The position numbers and the translations under genes are program-made. Positions 44,880 through 55,212 of a DNA stretch of 64,000 nt are shown here, in pieces. The stretch comes from Phlegmacium glaucopus. Its lineage: Eukaryota > Basidiomycota > Agaricomycetes > Agaricales > Cortinariaceae. Below the pieces are notes generated by a model that did no database searches, was not told the origin of the DNA, and worked only from the letters and a program-made list of their open reading frames with translations. Each line of letters begins with the position of its first letter. The first letter of the stretch is position 1. The DNA is taken from assembly GCA_015039465.1 (NCBI GenBank), contig MU130224.1, positions 493,492-557,491 on the forward strand, given 5' to 3'.

Positions 44880-47805
44880 TCAAATTAAATCCATACATAA
44901 GAGATTGTTCAACACAGTCTGTACAGCCTCCTCGACCAGTAATTCATGATTGACATAATCAACATGCAAAAAGCGTTTGACATGTCTCATTACATGAGAG
45001 CCTTTGAAAAGATTTGGCATGTCAAAAATCTTTTCAATTGCTTCCTTGACAGAGGCATCACAGGCTGATAGCTGAAAAATGTAGGCAGCTCTTTGTAAGG
45101 AGTTTTTAGCACTTGGTGATTCTTGATGAAGAAAGAAAGACAAGTGGCCAATAATAGCTGCAACTAATAGTAAAGTTAACATTGAGAGTATGGGAAAAAT
45201 GTTGAATGAGATGCATGCCAATTGCACAGTATGTAGCATCTTTTAAGTTGAATTTGGTAGATAGGCCAGAAAGCTTGAAAAAATTGGAAGATGAAATTTA
45301 GCCACTTTTCTGGCAGTGTATTGCCAAAAAGCAAACACTCACAATGGGCAACATAATTTTGGAGACAGAAGCCTGTACAATGGAATTGATAAAAACTGGA
45401 TAAAAAAGTAAGTACAGATATAGGAATAAGGCAGAAAAAAATCACCAAGTGATAGTGTATTATAGAGGATTTTGAAAAAAGGTTAAGAGTAATGATACTT
45501 ACCATCTATGTCCAAATAAGAATAAAATAAGATGACAAAATAATAGAGATTGCTCTGTGTTTGGACTTACCATCTGTCAAAAGAGTAAGCTAGAGTCAAG
45601 GCAGATCAAGATAGTCTTGCACTTACATCCTGTCAAAAGAGTAAGCTAGAGTCAAGGCAGATCAAGATGGTCTTGCACTTACCTCCTGTCAAAAGAGTAA
45701 GCAAGAGTCAAGCCAGATGAAGATGGTCTTGCACTTACATCCTGTCAAAAGAGTAAGCTATAGTCAAGGCAGATCAAGATGGTCTTGCACTTACATACTG
45801 TCAAAAGAGTAAGCTAGAGTCAAGCCAGATCAAGATGGTCTTGCACTTACATACTGTCAAAAGAGTAAGCAAGAGTCAAGGCAGATCAAGATGGTCTTGC
45901 ACTTACATCCTGTCAAAAGAGTAAGCTAGAGTCAAGGCAGATCAAGATGGTCTTGCACTTACCCTCTGTCAAAAGAGTAAGCTAGAGTCAATCCAGATCA
46001 AGATGGCCTTGCACTTACCATCTGTCAAAAGAGTAAGCTACAGTCAAAGCAGATCAAGATCGTCTTGCACTTACATCCTGTCAAAAGAGTAAGCAAGAGC
46101 CAAGGCAGATCAAGATGGTCTTGCACTTGCATCCTGTCAAAGGAATAAGCTAGAGTCAAGGCAGATGAAGATGGTCTTGCACTTACATACTGTCAACAGA
46201 GTAAGCTAGAGTCAAGGCAGATCAAGATGGTCTTGCACTTACATCCTGTCAAAAGAGTAAGCTAGAGTCAAGACAGATCAAGATGGTCTTGCACTTACCC
46301 TCTGTCAAAGAGTAAGCTATAGTCAAGGCAGATCAAGATGGTCTTGCACTTACAAACTGTCCAAAGAGTAAGCTAGACTCAAGCCAGATCAAGATGGTCT
46401 TGCACTTACAATCTGTTTTTAAAAAGACCATTAACTAGCAATCTAACACAATGATCACTCTTTTCCTACACACATGCTGTCATAATATATGTTAATCTCA
46501 ACTGTTGCATGTTAAATGCTAAAGATAACCACTCTACAAAATCAGCTGTTAGTTCCTTCTTTAGACTTATCAAATACATACCACAATTTGTGGAAAATAT
46601 ACCAGAACAGCCACCATGATATATGCCCAACTTCCTTCTTTCCTCTTAAAATATTCCAACCACATTGATTCATTCCCATTTAAAAGTCTAGAAAATATGT
46701 CAAAACAGGAATTTAAAAATATCATGGGTCCCAACCTTTTAACCCCATATTTAATACACATCTCAACATTGTTTTGCTGTGTTGAAAGAAAGAGCTGTTG
46801 TAATTCTTCACTAGATAGTGCAGCTGTTGTTTTTTCAATCAAGTCTCTACAATCAGCTCCAGGCTCATGCATCTCTATAACACAATGAGCCAAATAGTTG
46901 TTAACAGTTATAACACTTACTTCGAAATACAACATATGCTTTTGGTGGATATTTAAACTCTTCAAATCGTTGATGAATACTCTGTTCAAAATCAGTCCAA
47001 GCTTTTTGTGGAGCTTGTTCCATTGCCTCAGATCTGCTGTTACCTTCCTTCATGAGTTGCTTAATTTTAGCAATATCAAGACAGTCAGTCTTGGTCCACA
47101 GAACAATCACTGGCACTTCACAGACTTATCCCTCACAGTAACATATTAATAAGATGAACCACACATACCAAGCCCTGTCCCACATTCATTGAAAAATTTC
47201 TTCTCTGCTGCCGTGATTGGTCGGTCGTCACTCGTTGGAATGCAGTACCTGCCCAAAATATTTTATTTCTGTCAACAAATTTGTTCTCTAAAGGCAAGTA
47301 CTAACACACCAGATCGCGTGAAGTTGCATCTTCACATTTTTTGCCTTTGAACGCTCCATAATGAACTCCTGTACCATCTTCAACTCCTGAGCACCGCCGG
47401 CTTCAAAACCACGGGAATCATGAAAGATAAAACCAGGGTTGCTCTCAAATATCATTTCATTCTTGATATCATGCTCTCCACGCTGTGGTGTGAGGATATT
47501 AATTGAACCAAAACCCAATACGAGTACAGGAACCGCTTACCCCGATTGATGGATTAAGGGCCGAGGACTCGATCTGAGATCATGGACATTGATTGGTATC
47601 TAGCATGAACTTTCACCATATACCTCACCTTTTGACCATTCGGACTGAAGATCATAGGTTCTCCTGTAGTGTTGCAGAGTCTTCGCAGGATTGTTGTCTT
47701 GCCTGCGTTGGCTCGCCCAATCACGAGGATACGGAATCGGGTAAATCTTTCTCTCAGTTGCTGAATCTGGTCAGCAGTGAGTTGGGGTTTCGATGAAGTA
47801 GACAT
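44880..47805 (-). CDS. P-loop GTPase (RGEHDI type) with a tandem intron array
   Basis: The first six exons splice in phase: 47629-47805, 47541-47573, 47310-47482, 47169-47248, 46921-47115 and 46582-46874, giving 317 residues. The G domain has a P-loop GRANAGKT, then RGEHDIKNEMIFESNPGFIF and HDSRGFEAGG (G3), a WYCIPTSDDRPIT block, and LWTKTDCLD (G4, TKxD). It ends in a hydrophobic stretch (YIMVAVLVYFPQIV), probably a membrane segment. This GTPase family is common in Agaricomycetes; its role is unknown. After a donor at 46581 comes the 56-bp intron array (45571-46412). Further C-terminal sequence is visible (LPEKWLNFIFQFFQAFWPIY near 45290-45230, then AIIGHLSFFLHQ to a stop at 44880). However, those blocks are in different frames, and the phase needed after the array (1) does not match the phase before it (0). 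The C-terminal half may be decayed. Confidence 0.7.
45506..46412 (-). repeat. tandem array of 53-nt introns separated by 3-nt micro-exons
   Basis: On the minus strand a 56-bp unit is repeated 15 times between donors at about 46409 and 45570. Each unit is a 53-nt intron starting GTAAGTGCAAG, with a CTTAC branch-like site 12 nt before the acceptor TTTTGACAG, followed by exactly 3 nt and then the next GTAAGT. The period is 56 in all but one unit (55). The 3-nt segments in transcript order are ATT, TTT, AGG, GAT, TAT, GAT, GAT, ATG, AGG, GAT, TAT, TAT, GAT, GAG, GAT and ATG; none is a stop. One unit (donor at 46130) has GC in place of GT. A related intron (45506-45570) follows and also ends ...ATAG, 3 nt (ATG), GTAAGT. 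Confidence 0.9.
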
Positions 47806-48256
47806 TGCGAAAGACGCTCTCGTAGATGTGAAGGATATCGATAAGGTGCCACTGTGACTGTCACCAATTATGACCATAAATGCTAATTACTAAGCTATCA
47901 TGATAGAGCGGGAACCGAACCCTTCAGAATGCTATGTAGTAACTTGCTGCTAACTAAGTAGAATTCTGATCCTACCCATCGCGTCTTGCTTATCGCGCGA
48001 CAAAACCATTTCTTCTCGCAACATTGTTGATATGCCGCCCGCTCAGGCAATCCCAGAGTCATAGTAGAGTCCAACACCGCACCACAGAAGTGGACGAGAT
48101 TCAACTGAGAACTTCCTTGGTACGACGACGATGCCTTGTTCGTTTTTATCAAATACTTCTTGTTTTAGTCGTTGATCAAGGGTAGAATTGCCCTCAGCTT
48201 TTATAAAGTTTCCGTCAAAGAATATATTTGATCATTTGTGAAAAAACTAAACTTCT
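47806..48256. other. intergenic between two minus-strand genes
   Basis: Promoter side of the GTPase gene and 3' flank of the next. No gene or motif was recognised. Confidence 0.45.
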
Positions 48257-48680
48257 TCAATTCCTGTCATCCGGTCGGCAGCGACCTGCACTGATTATCG
48301 CCAGTGCCCATCTGAGTGTCCACTTCTGTGTTTTCTTCAATTTCTTCGTCTGCATCAAAAAGTTCAGTTCTTCGCCTTGTAGCTGTACCAAACGTTTTGT
48401 ATGTTCGGGTATCTACAGTGTTGCAGATTAACTCGAGACTAGTCCAAAGCAGGAAAAAAAAAACATTCCTCACCTTTGTCATGTTCAGTAGTCGCTCGTA
48501 CAATCTTGTGCTGCTGCTGATAGTCACGTTGTGTTCGGTGAAAGGAAAGACGTTAGCTAGAGGATATTCTCGGCTTTGATACCATCCGTAGGCTGAGGAG
48601 AAAGTAGGGAGAAAGGAGTCAGTTGGCGACTGAAAATCATCCCATCGAGACAACGGTTTCGAAACCCACACCACTGTCAT
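48257..48680 (-). CDS. small unknown protein, partly resolved
   Basis: A coding-like exon reads AYGWYQSREYPLANVFPFTEHNVTISSSTRLYERLLNMTK, then an intron GTGAGG...ACTGTAG, then IPEHTKRLVQLQGEELNFL to a basic tail ending RCRPDDRN at 48257. CTGAC followed by a pyrimidine-rich CTCAG just before AYGW looks like a branch site and acceptor, so the first exon may lie further upstream (an open stretch with SDWRKAQKAEKCERYL lies at 48750-48870). The ATG at 48680 is only the nearest candidate start. I do not recognise the family. Confidence 0.45.
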
Positions 48681-49718
48681 GTTGGCGAACACTGGCTAAG
48701 AAGTGAAGCTCAGCTTTGCCTGATTGCTTGATAGATCACAGGATTCAACTACTTGGACGAAAGCGTCGACGAGGAGAGGTAACGCTCGCACTTCTCTGCT
48801 TTCTGAGCCTTTCTCCAGTCGGATATGGCACGGGTGCTGGACATGATCCACAACGGGAATCTGTAGTGTATAAAGTATCGAGTCTGAGACTTGGAGGGAT
48901 AAGAGGGTATAGCAGCATTAGTGCGAAATCGGCCATTCAATGTTCGGACTTCGTTTAAAGCCCAAGCCTGCCTGCGCGTCGCTAATTGTCATTGGCCTAA
49001 AACTTCGCAATTTACCCAGGCCGACTCTTCGATGGATACCACCAGAGTCAAGTTTGCTTTGCGCACACTGTTCTAAAACTGCTTACCAGCTCGACAGTTC
49101 CGGAGGTCGAGCGTGATTGAGTAAAAAATCGTAAACCGGTGGGAGGCGGTGCGTTGCGCGGGCTCCTTCTCGGTGGGGGTCGGTAGGGCACTTCATCCCG
49201 CTTGCGGATGATGTGTGCTCCTTCCAGAAAAGTCAAACATCGAGATGAGCAATGTCAGCACAAGGAACTGTCAGAATTGCTTGGACGACTCAGAGTGACA
49301 ACCACAAGATGTTCCATAGGTGTTCTGCGCACCTGTTCGCAATAAAACTTGTTTTCCGTTTCATCTCATACCTCTTTATATGACATATTATTGTTGACTG
49401 AAGATCCGTCGATTAGTAGCAACCGCAAAGTGTTATGAGCAACGGATTTGCAAACAATAAGTCACAAAAAAATACAGGGTGAGGGTGAGGGTGAGGGCCG
49501 GCACCTAAACATGTCAGTCGGACGAAAAGGGGACGTAGGCTAAAGAAGTAGATGATTAGACTGTTGGATGATGGTGGGTTCGTACTAGGTATCCCTTTCA
49601 TCAGGAAAACCAGGGATTAGAAATCGTCCAGGATTAGCACCAGTAGTACACACGGAGGACACAAATGAACCTCTTGGCCTTGAGGCATGGGAAAAGAAGG
49701 CATCAATTAGTCCCATCG
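48681..49718. other. intergenic with a G-quadruplex motif
   Basis: No certain gene. GGG TGA GGG TGA GGG TGA GGG at 49477-49497 is a perfect four-tract G-quadruplex motif on the plus strand. Minus-strand open stretches at 48745-48940 may hold an upstream exon of the small gene before it. Confidence 0.45.
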
Positions 49719-49915
49719 CTAAACGTTAACATTGACCGCCGGCTTCGGGAGTTTTGAACTGTGCCTTGCAAGTATCGATCGCCATAGATCCGTAGCCACA
49801 GGTTTCACCATCATCATTTGAGAGTCGTAACAAGGAGTAGCCTGTATGAGATGTTCGATACCTAGTTTTCTGTACCACTGGAAATAATATAAATAGATAG
49901 GCAAGCCTGTTGATT
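49719..49915 (-). other. possible last exon of an unresolved minus-strand gene
   Basis: After an acceptor-like CAACAG at 49916-49921, the minus frame reads YRKLGIEHLIQATPCYD and VATDLWRSILARH to a stop at 49719. Composition is coding-like, but no upstream exon was found and the plus strand next to it has a competing candidate. Confidence 0.25.
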
Positions 49916-49933
49916 GTCGAAGAAGATATCTTC

Positions 49934-50396
49934 AATGCACAGCCTCGACATGCCCCTGTGTACGAAGACAGGGAGTGGTAAAAAGATGGCAGGCATGCTG
50001 CCTTCTGTCAGATTCCTGTCCCCAGGAAGCAAGCGTTGGTTGCGAGTGTGAGAACATTTGGAGTCAACCAGATTCCTTGCCAATTTCTGTTTCGCTCTTC
50101 AAACTCAAACGATGGAGGCCTCTAATTGCTCGTGAAACAAACAAAAATCCTCTGGAGCCAAAGACAGTCGAGATCTTTCTGGAGATCTACCGAAAGCGGC
50201 TAGTGCTGCTACTCTCGAAGGCCTTGATTGGGAGGTAAAAAGAGATTATTTGAATAATAAGACGTTACCTGAACCACCGGTACCTTCTGGCAAGTTTGGA
50301 CGTAGGAGAAGGATGGGTTGGGATAATGGCGATGATGGTATTAACACAGAGAATCATGATCATGAAGAGCCTCAGCAGGGAGGGAGGAAGAGGTGA
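49934..50396 (+). CDS. possible small two-exon gene, unknown product
   Basis: ATG at 49934 gives MHSLDMPLCTKTGSGKKMAG...SKRWLR; a GTGAGAAC donor near 50050 and an acceptor AAGACAG near 50167 lead in phase to RDLSGDLPKAASAATLEGLDW and a disordered, acidic and Arg-rich tail ending QQGGRKR at 50396. The second exon is open for about 80 codons with strong coding flavour, but no domain is recognisable. The splice path is my own reading and needs RNA evidence. Confidence 0.35.
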
Positions 50397-50644
50397 GATT
50401 TGATGTCTGTGTTCCCAGCTGCTGTGCATGATCATCAGGCTGTTCAAGCTCGGGTTTTCATTGTTCAGACGCTTTTTGGTTCGATTTTTTGGTGGAGGGG
50501 CACAATTATTTGAACGACGGCAGAAGTTGATGAATTGAGTGGGGTTCAGTTGGATGGAGTGTGAGCAGCCGCCAGGGGCGAAGAGGTATTCCAGACACAT
50601 CGGGGTATTTCTGTGTGGGATCCATTGAATTGTCAGTAATCAAA
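50397..50644. other. short intergenic gap
   Basis: Spacer between the candidate small gene and the 3' end of the DnaJ gene. Nothing was recognised. Confidence 0.4.
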
Positions 50645-51990
50645 CTACGCGGCGCGTTCACAGAATAAATGCACATGAAATTTTATTAGGTCAGCGTGTA
50701 AGTGCACGGAGTGATCAAATATTCCAGCGTTAGGAATGATAGCTGTGCCAGTAAGAAGCCCAGTTTTGCAGAAATCGACAAGAAATGCGTATTCCTTCTC
50801 ATCGATGCCATTGAGACGAACCTCTCCTTCGTTCTCCTCCAAGCTATCAACCCAAGGAAGTCGGACTTCCAAACGTAAATCATCATGAACCCGACTAAAG
50901 CGTTTATGTCTTGACGCCTTCACCAAGAAAATGATGTCTTGCCTCGTGCCATCTTTACGTTCATTGCCAACATTCGTAACGATCACTTCGGTGCCATCCC
51001 GACTTCCAAGCGGCACAGTCACGACCAAGGGTACGATACTTTTCTTGCCAGATAGTTTATAACGGATCAATCGGAAATGGAAAGTCCTTCCTTGATATAT
51101 TTCTTCTAGGGTCATGTTCAGAACGTGAACCCATTTTTTGGGAGCGTCGGCACCGGCACCACGTAAAATCGATCGTTCGGGACGAAGAATGGCCCCCACG
51201 AAGTCAGGCTCGCGTGTTGGAGAGTCGTCAGGTCGATGAAGAAAGGTTTTGGGGTTGGGATTACGGGTATTGATTTGAGGATTGGATTTCTTGCGTACAA
51301 TATCCTCATGTTCTTCAGGCGCAGGGTCTTCCACATTAATGAATGAGTCGGAAGGCGATATCGACGCAGAGGAGGTATCGGAGGGGATGGATGTACAAGG
51401 AGTGTCTTCATGAGATTGAGATAATGAAGAGGTATCGGAGGAGATGGATGTACGAGGTGTGTCTTCATGAGATTGGGATAGTGAAGGGGTACGTGATGGT
51501 TGTGAGCTGTGGGTTGGAGAGGACGATGGAGATCGAGAACTTGTTGAACTTTGAGAAGGGCTTCTTTGGGATCTCGTAGAACGCGTCGATTGTTTCAAAG
51601 ACGCGAAAAGAGATGCTGAAGTTGGTGGGGAAGCGGGCAAGGGGTCCGAAGTTGGGCAGTCTTGGGTAGCTTTGGCTTCTCTGCGAGCGCGAGCTAGAGC
51701 ACGGCGCATAGTTCTGTTTGCTTTATTGATCTGAGAGGAAGGCATTATGAGGGCCGAGTACTGTTGATAATATAGAGAGACAAACCTCTACGAATTTGCT
51801 TGTTGCTTCTTCTCTATTTTGCAGTTGACGATCTGGATGCCATTTCAACGCCTAGATATATGGAACAGAGATTAACATCGAAGAGACTCGCAACGATGGA
51901 AGCTTAAGGACGTACTAGGGCTTTGTATGCTACCCGAACTTGTTCTTCGGAGGCATCTTTAGGAATTCCAAGGATTTCGTGGGCTTCCAT
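50645..51990 (-). CDS. DnaJ (Hsp40) co-chaperone, type II-like
   Basis: Three exons (51916-51990, 51786-51851, 50645-51730) splice in phase to 408 residues. The J-domain begins MEAHEILGIPKDASEEQV and carries the diagnostic HPD in LKWHPDRQ, split by two introns. A Ser/Thr/Pro-rich linker of about 130 residues contains two copies of a SQSHEDTPRTSI-type repeat. The C-terminal half (MTLEEIYQGRTFHFRLIRY, VPLGSRDGTEVIV, RFSRVHDDLRLEVRLPW) follows the layout of the DnaJ substrate-binding domains, without a Cys-rich zinc region, so it is not type I. It should stimulate Hsp70 ATPase and deliver substrates. The long linker in place of a Gly/Phe region is unusual. Cytosolic or nuclear location is inferred from the lack of a signal. 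Confidence 0.85.
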
Positions 51991-52546
51991 GGTTTGTTAA
52001 AAGGATTTATGAAGGAGAGGGTGCAATGTAGAAAGAATCAAAAGTGGGAGTGACACAGGTATTTCTGGGAGGTTGATTCCTTGAAGTCAGGACGCCTTAT
52101 GTACCAGTAGTCGACCACCAAAAGAAAACTAACATGAGGCCATTAGACGCGTCTGTACGGCAAAGTGATCTTTTTTAGAAAGGCGGTGTCAAAGACTTCA
52201 TTCCATGGTTCACGTACTCCATTTTTGTTTCGCGTGTGGGCGCACATCCTCGGACCTCAGGCCTCAGGCCTCGTGCAGGACACGTTCTTGTTCGAAAGAA
52301 AATTTCCGATCGTACTTCGACAGACAAGGGCAAGAGAGTGATATGTGATATGTGATGTCCTTTGTGGCAAAGAATGAGTCATGGAGGGCTCAGGGCAAAG
52401 AATCTAAGCCTCAGTCACAGTTGACAATTTGGGTTTTTTAACTCGAAATATGTAAGGAAATGTTTCAATTGATTGGAACATATACAGCATAACGATTCAA
52501 AATGCGATGCCATGGAGCCACTTGGACAGGAGATATTTTGCAGAAG
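51991..52546. other. intergenic, promoter side of the DnaJ gene
   Basis: No gene or clear motif. GGACCTCAGGCCTCAGGCC near 52254-52272 is a short internal repeat. Confidence 0.45.
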
Positions 52547-52833
52547 ATTACAGCTACATGCAAAAACCTAGGAACCCCTCGAAATTTCAGCTCATGCGCC
52601 AATATTTATATAAACAACCGTTTTTGGTATCCTAACATGCTAAAAGTCCTGTTTCGGTAGTGATGGAGGGAGCTTGGGGTGGTTGAAGGGTTCTAGTGCC
52701 CTAACTCCACAACATGTGTCATTATGCTTGGAGACAACGCGCGTTCAAGCTACCAAAAGTAGGTTGTTTGTACAAACAGAGGCGCACAAACTGATTTTCG
52801 AGGGGTTCCTAGGTTTTTGCATGTAGCTGTAAT
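52547..52833. mobile_element. TIR element of 287 bp (MITE)
   Basis: The left end ATTACAGCTACATGCAAAAACCTAGGAACCCCTCGA is repeated in inverse at the right end, and similarity continues to about 53 bp with several mismatches (GCTCATGCGCC against GTTTGTGCGCC). No coding capacity and no clear target duplication were seen. The inner 180 bp is unrelated AT-rich sequence. Superfamily unknown. Confidence 0.75.
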
Positions 52834-53004
52834 TAAATGATTTCAACACCACAAGCGGAGTTTGTCCTTGAAAATTAACTATTTTGTTGTAAATACATGT
52901 TAGGCACTTTTGATCTCGGACATCTGCGGATATATATTTGAACATTGATCGATTTGATCAGGTTAACCCAACATCCCGACATTGATCAACTGGCAAAAGA
53001 TAAT
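52834..53004. promoter_or_regulatory. upstream region of the MTAP gene
   Basis: Short region between the TIR element and the MTAP start. No motif is certain. Confidence 0.3.
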
Positions 53005-54205
53005 ATGTCAAACGACAAAGGTAAGTGCTTGGATCGAACATGATATAAACTACGAGCTGATATTTCGAACGAGCAGTACTTATCGGGATAATCGGAGGAA
53101 GTGGGTTGTACCACGTCGATAACCTTACCTTTGTGTGCGTGAACCCCCATAAAAATTTCCATTCTTATTCTTTTTCATCTGTTCTCAAAACAGCAAACAA
53201 GTGAACCCAGAAACAGTTCGTTATTCGAAAATGCACAAGTGAAAAGAAAAAAAAACTGATCTGATCTATCATCCTAGCCATGGGGATTCCCTTCTTCTCC
53301 CATAACGATTGCATCCTTGCCTTCTCCCTCAGGCGCCCTTGTAGCCTTCATCGCTCGTCACGGCCCTAATCATTCATTCACTCCTTCCGCCGTCCCTTCT
53401 CGGGCCAACATATCAGCCCTCAAATCCTTAGGCGTCCGTGCCATCCTCGCATTCTCTGCAGTCGGTTCTCTCCGTGAAGAAATAGCACCTGGTTCATTCA
53501 TCTTACCTTCACAAATAATCGACAGAACCAAAGGTATACGCCCCGCGTCTTTCTTCGAAGACGTCGGCGTAGTGGCTCATGCGATGTTTGGAGAGCCATT
53601 CAGCGGAAAATTGGTAAACTGGTTGGAAGGAAGTGTTAGAAAGGCTTTGGAAGGCACTGAAGCGAAATTGTTTACGAAGAAATGTATTGTGTGTATGGAG
53701 GGTCCGCAATTCTCAACTAGGGCGGAAAGTATGATGTATCGAGAGTGGGGAGGTGATTTGATCAATATGAGCGTTCTTCCTGAAGCAAAGTTGGCTAGAG
53801 AGGCAGAACTCAGGTTCTTATTTATTTATTTCCCTATTCATATAAATCTCTTACTAACGTTTTGCAACCTCTTTTTTTGTCACTAGTTACGCACTCATAG
53901 CTACAGCTACGGACTACGACTCCTGGCGACCTCACTCCGATTCCGTCACAGCCGCAGAAGTATTCAAAACCCTCAAAGCCAACGCCGATACTTCGCGTTT
54001 AGTAATCTCTACTATCTTGCATGATCTGCATGCAGCATTATCGGGCGAAGAGGCTAACGTATTCCTCGAAGAGGTTGGCTCCATGAAGTTTAGTATCATG
54101 CCTCGTTCAGGGCAGTTGAAGGAGGAGAATAGGAAAAAGTTGGCGTATGTTCTTCCTGAATATTTCTCGGAGGATATTCCGAGACAAGATGTTAGTTCTG
54201 TTTGA
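53005..54205 (+). CDS. MEU1: S-methyl-5'-thioadenosine phosphorylase
   Basis: Five exons splice in phase (53005-53020, 53077-53134, 53194-53215, 53278-53813, 53887-54205), giving 316 residues, normal for the family. The first intron follows MSNDK. Conserved family blocks are clear: [14 protein letters not shown] at the phosphate site, [86 protein letters not shown] and ATDYDSWR. The enzyme cleaves methylthioadenosine with phosphate to adenine and methylthioribose-1-phosphate, the first step of methionine salvage after polyamine synthesis; it is cytosolic or nuclear in other fungi. No lesion was seen. The symbol follows the yeast gene MEU1. Confidence 0.93.
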
Positions 54206-54439
54206 AGGAACCATATGGAAAAGAGTAGATTGGAATGTATCATCACCATAGATATACATAGATTGTAGAAGTCAAAGTAACTACCTCCCCAAGTTTTAGA
54301 GAATAACCTGAATGACTGATACTTAGAAGAGAACTAGATAAGCTATTGACGAATATTGGGGGGAAATAAATACTCAAATAGTGCACGTGTATACATACAA
54401 ACTGGGAATCAAGATCATCGGGTATGCGACCTATGTACA
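54206..54439. other. 3' flank of the MTAP gene
   Basis: Short gap with AT-rich sequence. Nothing was recognised. Confidence 0.4.
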
Positions 54440-55212
54440 TACGTATACGTAGTGCTAACTCTACAGATTGGCTGGAAAGGAATTTATTCCAACCAATCTC
54501 TACATCGACCTCATGATTATGATCAAGAACATTCTCTTTTGTGTGGCCAAAGCAAAAATAGATGATCCAGACGGTGAATTCTGGCTTATCCTCTTAGGAA
54601 CTGACCAACTCAAAGAAATTTTCAGGACCATGGTTGGAAACGATGCCAACTTAGATATTCTGCAGCTCGTTTCTTGTCTTTCCTTAGCGATGATGGCGAA
54701 ACACATCCGAGTGGGTCTCCTTCACCAGAGGCGGACGAGGTTGCTGAGCATGAAGAAACTGACATCGACGAAGAAGAGGTGGCCGAAAACTCAGAGAGTG
54801 GCGATTTCGGGGGCGGAAGTGAAGACCTGGATGGTGTGGTGAGTGTGGGCGAAGACTCTGAGATGCCAGGAATGCGGGATAAAGTCGCTTCTTTGCGAAA
54901 TTCGGGACGGAACTTGTTCCAATCACGCAAGAAGCACCTGCACCTTCAACCAACGACAGCGTGAGTTTTATGATTAACTTTGACATACAATGAACTTTAC
55001 TTACCACATCCGATGAACAGAACAATAAAACATCAGAGAATGGCGAAGGTAGCGTGGACACTGCACACACAAGTTCCCGAGTGGTCACGACGTCTGAATC
55101 ACGCAATGACTTGGAGGTAAATCATGTAGCGGCAACTGAAATCGGTTCAGAAATTCCCAATGATTTGGGGCGGTCGAAGCGAAAAAGGGTTCCGCCGGCA
55201 GCTCACCTGTGA
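54440..55212 (+). pseudogene. internally deleted copy of a multicopy mobile-gene family
   Basis: An acceptor near 54463 leads into KEFIPTNLYIDLMIMIKNIL, then KIDDPDGEFWLILLGTDQLK and MVGNDANLDILQLV, a block typical of a large multicopy, probably transposon-linked Agaricomycete gene family. At about 54680 the sequence jumps to an acidic tail (GSPSPEADEVAEHEETDIDEE) in another frame, followed by RNSGRNLFQSRKK and a second short exon ending RKRVPPAAHL at 55212. The whole middle of the protein, including its finger, is missing. The same acidic tail recurs inverted at 55753-55953. I cannot name the transposon class. Confidence 0.5.

Noticed and set aside
45571..46409. Plus-strand introns GTAAGCTAGAGTCAAGGCAG in the same array
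   Set aside because: The GT-AG distance would be 20 nt, too short for splicing, and no plus-strand gene surrounds it.
45506..46412. CRISPR-like array of regular repeats
   Set aside because: The whole 56-bp unit is repeated with no unique spacers, the genome is eukaryotic, and the unit is an intron on the sense strand of a gene.
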